A stretch of DNA of 64,000 nt from Anseranas semipalmata (taxonomy: Eukaryota; Chordata; Aves; Anseriformes; Anseranatidae). The position numbers were made by a program, and so were the translations under genes. Under the pieces are notes generated by a model, which was given only the letters and a program-made list of their open reading frames with translations, was not told where the DNA came from and ran no database searches. The stretch spans positions 62,001 to 126,000 of the forward strand of contig VXAA01001881.1 of assembly GCA_013399115.1 (NCBI GenBank), in the 5' to 3' direction. This document shows, in pieces, positions 1 through 12,623 of this stretch. The first letter of the stretch is position 1; each line of letters starts with the position of its first letter.

Positions 1-780
1 ATTCATCTTTTACTGCTTCCGCACTTGGATTGCTTGTAAAATGTTTAGTGGTTAATTAGCCTGGAAGGAAGTCCAACTTATGAAAAACCAAGCAGTGGGA
101 AAAAATAGCCATAAAATTAATGGCTTACTCTTTGGTCCTTATTTTATAGGGGAATGTTAATCAGACTCTGTTGGAGCTGTACCTTTGACTAGCACTCAGC
201 CTCCTTTATAATCAGCTTCAGAAGCATTCCATTCTGGGTTTTCCCTTTTGGCCTGTGCTTTCCTCCAAAGGACTTGAATGTATTAAGAAGAGATTGACAG
301 CTCTCCTAACAATTGCAGCCAGTCCTCTAGCTAAAGGGAAACATGGGGCTAGTCACTTTTACTCTATTGGAACCCACCTGGAGTTATATTTAAGGTATAA
401 AACTGTTATCTAAAAATTGAAACTAATAAAATATATACTGTTGTAGATAAAAGAAAATAGGCAATATTTGAGCTGTGAGACCTTCATTAGACAGTGGATA
501 AAACTGGAAAAGGAGAGAATTGTATAGGGAGTAAATTATTGTATTTACAGCTTGCTCTTTATACCTGCAGAGAAGATTCCGAAATAATCAGATCCCAGGG
601 ACAACTTAGCCACTGAACATACAGTCCATTTTAGGTCAGTCAAAAGGATGCGTAGAGGAAAAAAGAAATGTTAAGCGCTCTTACTGGTGAAACTGATAAA
701 ATTTCTTTATGCAAATCCTCTACACATTTTGGCATTTAGTCCGTCTGCAGTTCTGGGATTAAAATAGAATAGTTGTGGGG
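1..780. other. Unique AT-rich noncoding DNA
   Basis: I see no coding frame, CR1 block or clear repeat here. The sequence is AT-rich with scattered stops in all frames, as expected for intronic or intergenic avian DNA. Confidence 0.6.
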
Positions 781-823
781 GTTTTGTTTTTGTTTTTGTT
801 TGTTTGTTTGTTTGTTTGTTTTT
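781..823. repeat. (GTTT)n / (GTTTTT)n simple repeat
   Basis: Tandem GTTTTT units pass into six or so GTTT units. No other CR1 or LTR sequence is visible at its edges, so it is listed as an isolated microsatellite. Confidence 0.9.
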
Positions 824-1288
824 CCCTCAGTCAAACTGCCCTTCATTTTAGGGTAAATCACAAGTAGACTGTCAGCACCATTATTTTTACTATTACTTTG
901 ACAATGAAAATTTTAATATGTTGCAAATACTGTATATCACAGCATTGTTGGTTAACTGTATGTGTTGGGCCTTACACAAAACTACAAGTAATTGGACCCA
1001 ACATTTTTGTGTTGTATCTTCATTTAATCAAAAACTTAATAATAATAAAAAAAGAACAAGAAAAATGTCAGCTATTATATCAAGCCCATCTATAACCACT
1101 CTTATTCTCTAAAAACCTAGAACAGCAATGTTTTTCTTTTCAGAAAATAAGTATGATCATATCACTTTCCACATATAGGTGTTGCATAATCATAATTCTG
1201 GGTGGTTTTCCTTCTGTTCAGAACAGAAAAAGAAGTAATTCTGAGTACTGCAGTATCTCTCTTTGATAAACTAAGTGGGTGCCCATGA

Positions 1289-1957
1289 GCCTCACTCAGC
1301 AATACCCTGTCACTGTTCATAGGCTTTTCAATTTCTCTTGAAAAAATACACCTGTGGCTGAGAATACCATCAGCTGTATATTTGGTAGTCATTCACTGCT
1401 TTGAGTGCTTGCAAATGTCTGTGGAAACAGAAGTGCCTCTTCACAGCTTTGCTTCTCATTGGGTTGCACATGTAAGGGCATCCAGCTCCATCCATGATAC
1501 CTTGTGGTACTACATCTGGCCTCCATCTGCCACTCCAGAAGGACATGAATCTCATGTAAATCCTGCGTCATATCGTTACAGTGAACAGATATCTTGGGTA
1601 ACCAAGGACATCTCCAGGGACAGTAGACTAAATATGGGGTTTAGGCAACAGCTATTATGTGTCAGAGGAACTCAGCCCAATGCTATGATCTTTAATAGCA
1701 CATTTTCCCTGCCAATACACCATGTTGTACCTAAGCCAACATTAACATACCACACAATTTATTGTGCTCATAACCCAACAGCTCAACATATAACTGATGT
1801 TCAGTTAGTTTCTGAGGGACTTGGAGTTGTCACTTGGACCTGTAGAGCTTTCCTGATGTACTGGCACTACCCCTACCAGCAGGTACTTGTCCCATTTGTC
1901 AGTGTCCCTGGGCTCCACTGTTTCAATGTTTGGTTCTTGCATGATGTGATAAACTGA
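1289..1957 (+). other. Unidentified 222-codon open stretch
   Basis: The frame is open from just after a TGA at 1286-1288 to the TGA at 1955-1957. The first ATG in frame begins the peptide MSVETEVPLH, roughly 32 codons after 1382 upstream of which only non-ATG codons occur. No signal peptide, membrane run or known motif is visible. The peptide is rich in H, W, Y and C, and it lacks the charged-residue balance of most globular proteins. The local GC content is higher than in the flanks, which lowers stop frequency and makes a chance frame more likely. The minus strand of the same stretch also carries several protein-like but stop-interrupted segments (for example one reading NSVYHIMQEPNIETVEP near 1890-1960). 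An old decayed gene or integrated element on the minus strand is therefore an alternative. I do not recognise the family. Confidence 0.25.
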
Positions 1958-1999
1958 ATTAGTGTCCCTTACTTCAAACCCTTCTCACTCATTCCTCTG

Positions 2000-3294
2000 C
2001 CATAAGTCTATACAGGGTGACAAATTCACGTAAGAACTCATCACATGACTATTCTTTATGGCCATTGTTTCTCATCTAATGACACCAACACCATTTTCAT
2101 GTAGTGGTAGCAGCTCTCACAAAATTACACCTGTGCCTACCTTAACTATGGCACTATTAGGAAGATACAAGTGAAGATGACATTGGTTTCTAAAACTGCC
2201 AGAATCCTTGTTTTCATTTTTCCATTTATTAAAATGCTGGCAGCTACAAAATCATGTTCAGCTTATGCTCTTCTGGAATTCAACAGCAATAAATATGTAT
2301 CAGAGCCAGGTTGTCCAGCTCTTTCTCACAGGGACAATACTATTTTTACAGTTTCTTTCCAAGTGGTTGAACAAAGATGATGGGAACTAGCTGTTCCATG
2401 TCTAAACTATACTTAACTGTAAATGACTTAAACTCATACGCTAAAGTTGGACCTGCTGTCATATATTACTCTGACAAATATATTGTCTAGTAAAAACAGG
2501 ACATATATATCACCTATTTAGTTGTTATCTGTTCCCGTAAAAACTGTCTGCAGAAAGTGAGACAAAAGGGCTAGAATAGGATGTTACTTTGAAGAAAAAA
2601 GTCTAAACTAAACTACACTTGCAAATAATGCTTTTTACTGTGATATCAGCAGGAGCCCTTCCTTGATGTGCCCTGTTTTTGCATATGTGACAAGCCCTAA
2701 AATCTTTCCCTATGTTACTGTTCATTCAGGGCAACATAAGTCAAGTCTTACCTTAATTTTTCTTTTCTTTCTTTCCTTTTTTTTTTTTTTTTCGCAGTAC
2801 CTGAAAGACATTCTTGTATATTTTTTCTTAATCCATCACTCCAGAATACATAGAGCATCATCATTCTGCTTATTTTTAAGTCTGATTTCGTATTGAATTT
2901 TCATGTAACCATTAATAGAGGTAGAGAAAACAGTGTCACAGCCACCTGTGCTTAATTACTGTCTGCGGGGCCTCAATTGCAGCAATAGTTCTGTTAGTTA
3001 CAGTTTATATTCTTTTTCCAGGCAGAATTATTTGTTATGTTGGGTGTGGGGGAGTGAGGGGGTGGATGGCAATATATACATTTCAGGATGGACCTGATTT
3101 TGCTATGTTATTTGTTTAATGTTAGATATCAGTGTTTGGAAATCCATTTTTTCAATTTGGAGAACATATATTTTTTGCTAAAAGAAAAAACCCTAACCCT
3201 TTAGTGCTCACAGAGTACTTCCAGGAAATTTATATTAAATGATTTATATTCAGGTTTAGCTACTGCTGACCTATAAATAAAAACATGACTTACA
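2000..3294. other. Unique noncoding DNA with pyrimidine tract
   Basis: This is AT-rich sequence with no gene that I can support. A pyrimidine tract at 2761-2792 runs directly into CGCAG, which resembles a splice acceptor, but no convincing exon follows. Confidence 0.5.
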
Positions 3295-3353
3295 TGACGA
3301 TCCTTGTGGGTCCCTTCCAACTTGGTGTATTTTACGATTCTATGATTCTATGA
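3295..3353 (+). mobile_element. CR1 LINE 3' end fragment
   Basis: The text GATCCTTGTGGGTCCCTTCC followed by AACTTGG and then GATTCTATGATTCTATGA is the terminal CR1 block with its octamer-like tail, in plus orientation. Only about 60 bp survive, a severe 5' truncation as is usual for CR1. Confidence 0.85.
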
Positions 3354-6300
3354 CTTTATTAAGTTTTAATTCCTAAAATGTTTGTATTACATTTATATTG
3401 TTAGCAACTGACACCCAAACTCAAGGAGCAACCAATGTACAAAGTGGTTCAGAGCTCCCCATTGCCAACAATTTTTCTCTTCCTACTGTGCATTACTTTC
3501 AGATATACAATGAAACTTCCACTAGTTTTCTTCCACATTTATAAAGATCCAACATCTGGCGGAGCTTTCAACTCCTCCTTTTCTCCTGGGACATTGTCTT
3601 AGTGGGTGTTTAAACTACAGTCAAAGGTTTGACAACAGCTCAGGTAGACGTCCCTAGTCAGCTGGTACTGCCAGCAAGCTAACTGCCACAGCATGGAGCT
3701 CAGCATGGGCTAGCTGCCAGGGTATTTACTCATCTTCTCAGAATAATCTGAATTGTATTTAGATTTCCCAAGCCACCTTATCACTAAGTGTGAAAATGTC
3801 AGCTGACAGCCTTTTCTATAATAACAGAAATTCAAGTTCCATCAGTGAAATGATATAATCCAACCAGAAATAAGGAAATTCCACCTTGAAGTTAGTACTG
3901 TGCATAAATGAATCTCCAATGAATAAATAGCATTGAATTATTATGTCCATGCACAAAACTTTCAATGATGTCCTACTGAGTTCCTCTGTAGCTGACTGCA
4001 GTAGTTGCTTTGAAAGACGAACACATGCATATATACCAGTATATTCTGGTATTCCAGTATCTCAGTGGAATACAACAGACTTCATCTCAATATTTTTGTG
4101 TCTCTGTTATTATGTACTTTTATGTCTGAGACTAACCAGTTTTGCAGATTGTCTCAAAAAGTTTGAAACACAAAGTAAATTTTAGTCTGTGGTTAGCGTA
4201 TTTATTATTATAAAGGATTTAAGAATAAATTAATTAATTTTCATTATATCCCCTTTCCATCAGTAATTTCTTTTGTTTATTTTTTTTTTTTACACTGATT
4301 AGATAATCAGTCCTAATAGATGGAAGATCTTTTAAAAACATCTATGATAATCTTGTGGCAAGGCAGCATGGTCAAAGTGGGTTTTACAAGTTCTGTTTAA
4401 CAGAATGTCTAGACAGCTAGTTCTTGGTAGAAATGTGGCTCTTGCCCTTCAGGATGCTGTTGCTTAATAAGTTAAAAGAAATAAAAAATCACTCACTTCC
4501 TTATCTTTCTAACTGTAATAATTCCTTAGGGCATATTTTACTTGCACCACAATATGACAGGCTCTCAAAAACTTTTTTTTTTTTTTTTCCATTGCAGTTA
4601 GTCATCTCAGTACTCTATGCAATTTGTGTTATTACCTTGAGGAAATTTTGTTGGTCATTGTTTGCCTGCAGTAAAATTTTGGAAGCTTCCACCTTATTTC
4701 TCAGAAGGATCTCTAATAATAAGGCTTTGCAGGACTAGTCAGTTTTAAAGAAGGGCCTGTAATTTTACATAATATTGTGTAAGTATGATACACCTCTATA
4801 ATTAAGATTGGTTTATGTTTGTTTTTTTTTTTTTTTTACATAAAATACAGCCTGTGAGTTTATATTGTCAACCCACTCAACAGAATAATTATGTGATGCA
4901 GTATACTTTTTCATTATGTTGATATGCTTTTTCTTCTTATTTTCCTCACTGAAAGAAACAGACAGGAAAGAATTAAAACTTAATCTATTTTAATGGAAGA
5001 GGAACATCGTTTTTCATGCTCATGATTTTTCTGTCAGTTCTTCTTGCTAATTTATAAAACTTAGCAATCTGCAATGTGACTCCCAATGAATAATACAAAT
5101 TACAGAACCTTTAAAGTGTTTAGCCCAGCAAAGAAGTACAGGTTTTCTTTCTGCAATTCCTAGATTCATTCTTATAATCTTTCTTGACAAAGCTCAGAGT
5201 ATTAGGCCAGTCTTTTATTTTAGTTCTTTCTCAGGATGAGTTTAAAGCATGTGTATGTTACTGGGATGGCTACTTCATCCTATAGCTTCCACTGAGCTCT
5301 CAGATGAACATAGTCTGGTCCTTTTGATTGATTTCAATTTTTTTTTTTTTTTTTTTCTGAGGTTGTTCCATGAAGTCTTTTTGATCCTTTTATCTCTGTT
5401 GTGGTTTTATTCTCATTACCTATAAAGACTAATCTGAGGATAGTACCATCCTCTCTGGTATAGACCCATGCCAATAAATGATTTATTTTCCCTGCAGACT
5501 TTTGATCCTGTTTGATTGCACCCTGGTAGTCTAAAGGATCCACAGTTTTGCTTGTGGGATTCTTTTGACATATTTGAAGAATTTGTGATATGTTTGGTCT
5601 GTTTGTTCTTAAATCTTCCCTACCTTTTTTAAACTTACCTGTCAAGAGCTATGTTTCAGAGACAATATAAAAGAAGGGATAAAATATACGGGTAACATAT
5701 TACCTAGTAATAAGGTAGCTTTTCTCCCCTCTTTTACATTTCAGTATTTACTTCAAGATCTCTCTGTTTCCATTTTCTTTTATCTTTGTACCCCTAGGAA
5801 CAGATGTACATGTACAACTGTTTCAGATGACAGGAGAAATTCTTGTTTCCTCAGTACTGCGGAAATTGTTTAGAAAGAAAGAAAGTCTTACCTGAGGAAA
5901 ACTCTAGAATACTTACTTAAGTAAAACACCATGAGTTTTGTGATGGGACAATGCCTCTTGTACTGAAATTGCAATAGGAATGCCTGCAGATGAATATGGA
6001 CTTGTTCTTTCTTAGATGTATTTTCCTGGGAAAGATATGATATTCTATTCCAAATGCAGTCTTTTCAGTTTAAGTAAACACAGGAAATAAATAAAATCCT
6101 TCAGGTGCAAAAATTCTCAAAGTATTGTCTATTACTGCATCAGCATAGCAGAAGGGAGGAAGACAGAGAGCAGAAGGGAGATATTAATCACAGACTACAG
6201 TGAGGGGCTGAGGAGGCAACATCTTTGCTCTGCATCCTTGTTTCCAGAATAGGTGGAAGAAATCATTCTGTGTGAAGGCAGAATAAAATAGACACTCCAA

Positions 6301-9300
6301 GTCACAGAAAAGTGAATCCGATGAGGGAAAGTGGTTTTGAATCAACTCCCCAACCACAACCAAAGGTGTGAAACCCAGGCAGAAAGTGTGAAGCAAAAAC
6401 TTAATCTGACCTATGTACTAAAACCTTCATTGGCTGCTATGTGGTAATGAGTAAGTGAAATACAATCTGATCATTGTGTCAATCATTTCACCCTCTCATA
6501 AAAAATAACAAAATAGTCTTTTTCTTTCTCTTGTTTGGGTTTTAAGAAAAGCAGAGAACTGAATGAGTCTGGTTTAGTATAAACACTGGAGAGAAAATAG
6601 TATAGGTCTGCATCTGCTAGAAATTCCTTTTGTATTATTATGGCTTTTAACCAGAGATTTTAGTTTGGAATTGATATAATGGTGTTATTCACAAATCTAT
6701 CAGAAACATAAAATATTTTTAATTTAGAATAGATGTAATTGAATGTGATAAATGAGTCCACACAGAGCCAAAACCCTTGGGAAATAATTATCTATTACTG
6801 GCACCTGCAAAGGAACTCTAAGCAGCTGCAGAATTTTGAACAAAATTAGAAAGAAATATCCTAACTTGGAGGTACACATTAAGAAGTGAGAAGGCAAAGA
6901 ATGATAAGCAGAATGGGTAGAGAAGTTTAAAAAAATCAAATCTGCAATGCTGCTATGCTGCAGTAAAAGTAGAAATAATGATTTTATTCTGTTGACCTAT
7001 GGAACCTCAGTGGAGGTAAATTACCATAGCTCAGGTGTTTTCAATGGTGCTATGTCCATTTCTACCAGCTGAAGCTCAATCTCACAGACATATAAAAATA
7101 ATTTCTGGAAAAACGTGAGTTGAAAGAATATTTTTAATAATGACATTTTTATTTTAGTGTGATTAAGTATGCTTATGGAATAATTTTTTTTTTTTCCAAT
7201 ATTAGGGTGAGGGTTCTAAATCCCGCACAAATATTTTATTTTTCAAAATTCAGTAAATGGTCTAATAGTTTAACTTTTTCGGTAGTTTACAAGTAGACAA
7301 CATTATTCTCTCTTCCCATCAGCTAATCCAAGAAAAACTCTCTTAATTTTGGTAATAATTTTGGCCTCAAGCTCCAAGAGCACTTCATCTAGTGTTGATT
7401 TTCAGTAAATATTTATTTTTCCTTTTTTTTGAAAAAAAAATACAACTTTTAAGTAGTTATTTTCATTTGAATGGCACCGTTTCCAAATGAAGGGAGATGT
7501 TGAACTTGACTCCACTGATAGAAACTGTAGTAGTATTTAAATACTATAGTATTTAAAAAATATATGTATATCAGTGAAGTGCTCATATTTATACCTCTGA
7601 TGACTTTTTCTAATCTTGCTTATACATACTTTACCTAAAAAGAAGGTCTATTTTCAAAACCTCTAATCAGGTTGAGTACCAATTACTGCCACATTTAAAC
7701 CTGCAGGTTTTGAATATCTTTCATCACCTCACTCCAAGAAGGTTTGTTATACAATCAGGTTATGTACATCATGTGTGTGTGTTTACAGCAACTGGGAGAA
7801 ATTACAATTTGTACCTTTTTTGTTGTGTTATCATCTGACTTCAGCTAGTACATAGCCGAATATTAGGAAACAGTTGTTGGGTTTAGTAGCTTCAGAAATC
7901 CATTTGACAGCAAGAGAAGCCCTGTCTTGGGGAATGAAATTAATACATTATGCAGTGTGCTCTCAGTTCAGGTACTGGCAAATGGAACTTTTTAGCTGCA
8001 CTGTGCATCCAGTTTGTGTCATTCAGAATATGCTGTGAGGATATTATATCGTGTCCAGATTTCTTCATGCCTACATTTTGCTTTGGAGGAGCAGCTGAAC
8101 CTAAACTCTTCCAAGCCAGAGTTATTGTAGGGCTATCTATTTTATTTTTGAAATAATATGAAACTTCAGTAAATTGCACAGCTGACGTATGTAGTCACAA
8201 TTACGCTGATTAAAATGATATTTTCGCCACATATAACAAAAGAAACTACTTTTGCAAACAATAGATCACATTTTCTACAGTTGTAGATAAAGGCAGAATA
8301 CACTTGCCATAATGGGAAGTAATCTACATATACCAGTGAAGCAGGTAACATTACAGTTGTTTGTGTGAGTAGCCTTTTGTAAACCGTACTGTTGTAACAT
8401 CTCAAAGTTAATATATAATGTTGGAATTGTTAATTTTCCCATCACCAAGTGGTAATAACTAACAAACCTCATGAAACTTTAACAGGAGCAAAACGTGAAA
8501 TAAATGTACAAGTAAAGACACAGTGTCTGAACTTGCTGGAGTGCATTTTGATGCATAGCTTCGAAAAGAGTCCATGGTTTTAGGGAGAGAAAGGAAGAAA
8601 TGGAAACCAAATGACTGATCAAGAAACAGCATCACGAAAAGGATTTAACTAAATCTAAACACTGCTTTCACAAACAAGCTCCATTTTGTTTGTCCAGTTA
8701 GTCTTTATTGTAACATGGAAACATAAAGTGGAAAGTTTTGGAAAGTCCAAAACAGCAATTGCTCAGGAGTACACTTGCCCTGCACAAATTTCAGGAAGAT
8801 GCTTACTTTGTCTGGGACCCTAATAAAGAGCAAGTATCTCCTGCTTACACTATCCAGATACAAGAATTTTCATTTTTCACAGTACTGGCAAGAGAACTGC
8901 AGCCAAGAAACAGGGATTCAACTGCTATGCTGCAAATAAATCATAAAATCAACAGTGTATATGCTTTGTTCTTCACTGTCCATACCTTGAGAATAAAGAG
9001 AACTTTTTTCTTTTTTTCTTTGTTTTCCTTTTCATGTAGCTGCATTGGTTTATTCCATTTGTAGATTTTTTTCATCTGTAAGTTTGACACACTAAAGCTA
9101 AGTAGCTAAATGTCTACAGTTTCAAAAAGCTTCATTTGGTGATTCCTCTTTGAAAAACTACTTACACTCATGCTTCTGAAAAAAGTAACTTTACTTTTTG
9201 TTTCTCAAGGAAGTTTACTGTTAAGGGAAGCCAGGGATATATGTCGAGAAAGAAATCAGGGCTGTTTATGTTATAAACTGGGTGTAAGTCTCTAGTAGGC

Positions 9301-10879
9301 TATACAAGCAGAAAGCAGGTTACCTGCATGGAGATATTTAATATTTAGCGCCACGTGTGCATCATTTGATCCACTTACTTGGCCTTACTTCTCAAGCAGG
9401 ATACATACATTCCAGTTTTTTAGTAGGAAGCTAGGCTTACAGAGATGGATAGAAAAATCCCATTTTCTTCCAAGAATTTTGGATTGGGTCCTAAGTATGC
9501 AGTTCTGATGGTCCCAGAGAGAAGATTGTTTTCACATGACTTGATGTAACATTGTCTGAAGCAATGTGCACAAGTATTTTGGAAAAATTCTGCCACCCTT
9601 GCCTGACTCCTGAACAATACTTGGAAATACAGTCCTTTACAAGAGCTTCTGCTCTGCCTGAACATAAAAATTGAGTGAACCACCTAAACATAATTAATGA
9701 TTCAATAGTATTTGTGACTTATAAAATAATAATTGCAAAAGTTGCTTTTTGGAAAAAAAAATTAAACTTTTAGGAAGAACTTAAAAAATGAGAAAATGGG
9801 TGAATGAGATAATCTGCACATTAAAAGCATCTTCAAAAAGTGCATTTTGTGAGGTTTAGATAAATAGGCTATAAAGACAGCATAAAGGAAAGAAAAACTA
9901 TCAGTTCAATACAGAAAATAAAAGGTGATATTTTATGACTTTCGTTATCAGGAAATGAATCTAGGTGATTTAAATAGCCATTTCTACCTTTAAAATCTAT
10001 GATTTATGAAACCTTGTTTCTCTGAAAGCGTATCATTTGAAATGAGGTGTTCAGTGGGGAAAAAATATAAAAGAGGTTTCTAGTTTCAAATCGATGGATG
10101 TAAGTTTGTTCATGGGCAAGAATTACACCTTTTAATTCCAGTTTTCTCTGGCATAGGGTTTGGTCTTTTTCCTCGTTATTTCTGGGGAGTCAAACATTTG
10201 TGCATCCTTAGAGTTAGTGGGAAAGGTATGTTTTCTTTCCTCTGAATTGCAGCCAGATCCTGCACTATGAGGTTCAGGAGATTCTCTGTTTATGAATGGC
10301 ACACTGGTGACACATTAAGGAGCAGCTGCTAAAGCTAGGGTAGATGTAATATACCCTTCTGACTGAGGCATGGCTGAGAAAACAGTTGAACCAGTAAATC
10401 CTACAGAATCCAAGCACAGAAGAGCAACTCTGTCCAATTTCCCCTTTTACTATTTTATCTTTTGAATTATATGTGAGAGCAGAGTTTGTCACAGACTACT
10501 GATGTGTCACAGAGAACTCAGGACTTGAGAACTCAGTGGAATATAAAACAAATACAGGAACAATGAATAGATCCAAGGACAGCAACAAACCCAGACAGTC
10601 AGTTCACTCTTGTTTAATTGGCTATTCTTTAGGAAGCTCCTGAGAAAGTTGCACGCAGTGAGATATACATCTACTAGTCATGTGGTGAAATTAGTCATTA
10701 CCTGAAAGGACTAGATTTTTTATTAATTTAATAAAATGACTGTTAACTCACCCATTACTGAAAGAGCTTAAAGTTTCATGTACTTTGTAGAAAGACTAAA
10801 AATATGAGCTCTGTTTTACATAGCACAAAAGAGACAACATGTAAAGGTATTTCTGTTTTATAATTTTTTGAAAACATAG
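3354..10879. other. Long unique AT-rich noncoding stretch
   Basis: There is no recognisable gene or interspersed repeat over about 7.5 kb. Poly-T runs occur near 4281, 4570, 4821 and 5338. The run at about 4570-4590 ends in CCATTGCAG and resembles a splice acceptor, but no donor follows in an open frame. The segment 3650-3720 is locally GC-richer, with CAGCTGG/GCTAGCTG motifs, and could be an old degraded repeat that I cannot name. Confidence 0.5.
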
Positions 10880-11035
10880 CAAGTGTACATCACTTCACCA
10901 AAACTGAAATTACCAATGTCAATTGATAAGGAGGGTAATAGTACCAGCAATAATAAGATCCTTGGAATGCATTCTCCACTTGAAAGAGTTCTGTCATATG
11001 TGAAGATAGGGATACTTAAAATTCAGGGGATAAAG
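10880..11035 (+). other. Exon-like segment, 52 codons, unproven
   Basis: An acceptor-like TTGAAAACATAG precedes 10880 and a good donor, AAAG/GTGAGT, follows 11035. Between them one frame is open for exactly 156 nt (52 codons, phase 0 at both ends), starting QVYITSPKLKLPMS. The pyrimidine tract before the acceptor is only moderate. The peptide is lysine- and serine-rich and matches no family I know. Such a combination can occur by chance in 64 kb of AT-rich DNA. Confidence 0.15.
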
Positions 11036-12603
11036 GTGAGTCTGAGAGGAAAGAAATATAAAGTGTTTCCATGACATAACCTAGGGATAAAGAACCAACA
11101 AATTTGAACGTATGGTGATATAAAGTGAAAGATCTTCCAATATCTGGTGTTTTCCCTTCAGGATGAAGGGAAAGTTTTAAATACCAGGGATGCTTGAAAA
11201 TACTTCCTGATTAGATAGAAAAACGATTGGTTTTCAGGCAAGGAAGAAGAAAGTTACTGCGTATCAACCTGATACAAAAGAAAAGGAATGACAGTAGAAG
11301 GCATCACTGGAGGTAGGTAAGAGGAGCTGAAGTTCTTGTGACACGTCAGTATAACCCATGTCTCAAGAAGAAGAGAAGGGAGAAAATTACACACACTTAG
11401 GCAATTCCAACAAAAGCAAAAAAAAAAAAAAATCATATTCCATTGTTCTTATGCTCATATTCTTGCAGTGTTAACAAAACTGTAGAATAAATGGACACAT
11501 GGTCAAGCATATGGACAAGCTTTAAAAAAATTAGCACTTACTTTCATAATTGAAAATGTTGTTCCTTTGGTTGTTCTGCATTATTACATGTATATCACTA
11601 TCTTTTATAAGTCTTTCCTCTTCTTCAGCTGTATTCATGTGTTGCTGACCTCCACAATAAGACACTTGACAATATTATCCTGCAGTGACACAAACTTATT
11701 TCTCTTAATATCCCAGTCAATAAGAAGTTGCTGGGGACACAAGTCAGAGTGATTAATAGCACACTACCCACAGAGGTTTCGACTTTTCATAGTGGATATG
11801 TAATGGAATGCCTGTAATGCCAGGTTTTGCAGTATGATTGTAACCATCACAGCATGATGACCTTCTGGAAACCTTTCCTTATTTGAGAATGACTGATCGC
11901 ATGACTAACATACGCTTCCTTAAAAAACATAATATTCACCTACAAAAAACGTTCTTCTGGGGATCTTATAATTTATTGCAATAAGTTGGAGCTGTTGCTC
12001 TGCTAAAAGAAAATATGAGAATAGAATTTAAAAGGGGATTTAATCTTAGTGAAATCCTGTTTATGACCAAGATTACATGACATAGATGATTCCTATACTG
12101 GAAAATATACACAATAACTTTGTATACTGTCAGTTTGTGATTATTCATTGGTTTAAACATATATCTGAGAAGTCACTTAAAATGGGACTGAAATCCAAGG
12201 CCAGGTCAAACATACTTTGAAACTACATCTGAGTTGTCAATAGTGAAAGATTGGAAAAATAAAGAACTTCTTTACAAAACTTCTTTTTCATTGTATTTTC
12301 CTTGTACAGATTCTTGACTCTCCTGGACAATCAGTTTAGTAGAAACTTTGGGATAAGGTCCTTATCCTTTGAGCAAACCTTCAACAATAATTCAAAATTC
12401 TTCACAATAAAAAACTGTTGAACCCTTCTCAAAGTTTTTAACAAGCTGTCAACATTTCCAGACATGTATTTATGTTCCTTTTCACTCTGAACCATATCAG
12501 TGATATTCCTTGCTTCACAGTGAAAGACAAATTGTAGTACAGTCCACAGAGGACAAAAGAATCATAAAGACCTAATATGAGAAAGGGAATGATTTCTGAG
12601 ATG
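11036..12603. other. Unique AT-rich noncoding DNA
   Basis: I see nothing that I can support as a gene or repeat in this stretch, apart from an A-run near 11418-11432. Confidence 0.5.
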
Positions 12604-12623
12604 GGTGTGTGTGTGTGGGGGGG
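12604..12623. repeat. Short (GT)n with G-run
   Basis: About seven GT units end in a run of G (GTGTGGGGGGG). Confidence 0.8.

Noticed and set aside
3186..3200. Telomere-like CCCTAACCC
   Set aside because: Less than two full units are present, so no interstitial telomere array can be claimed.
4598..4738. Possible exon after the strong acceptor at 4598
   Set aside because: No suitable donor follows and the frame ends in a stop without a recognisable peptide.
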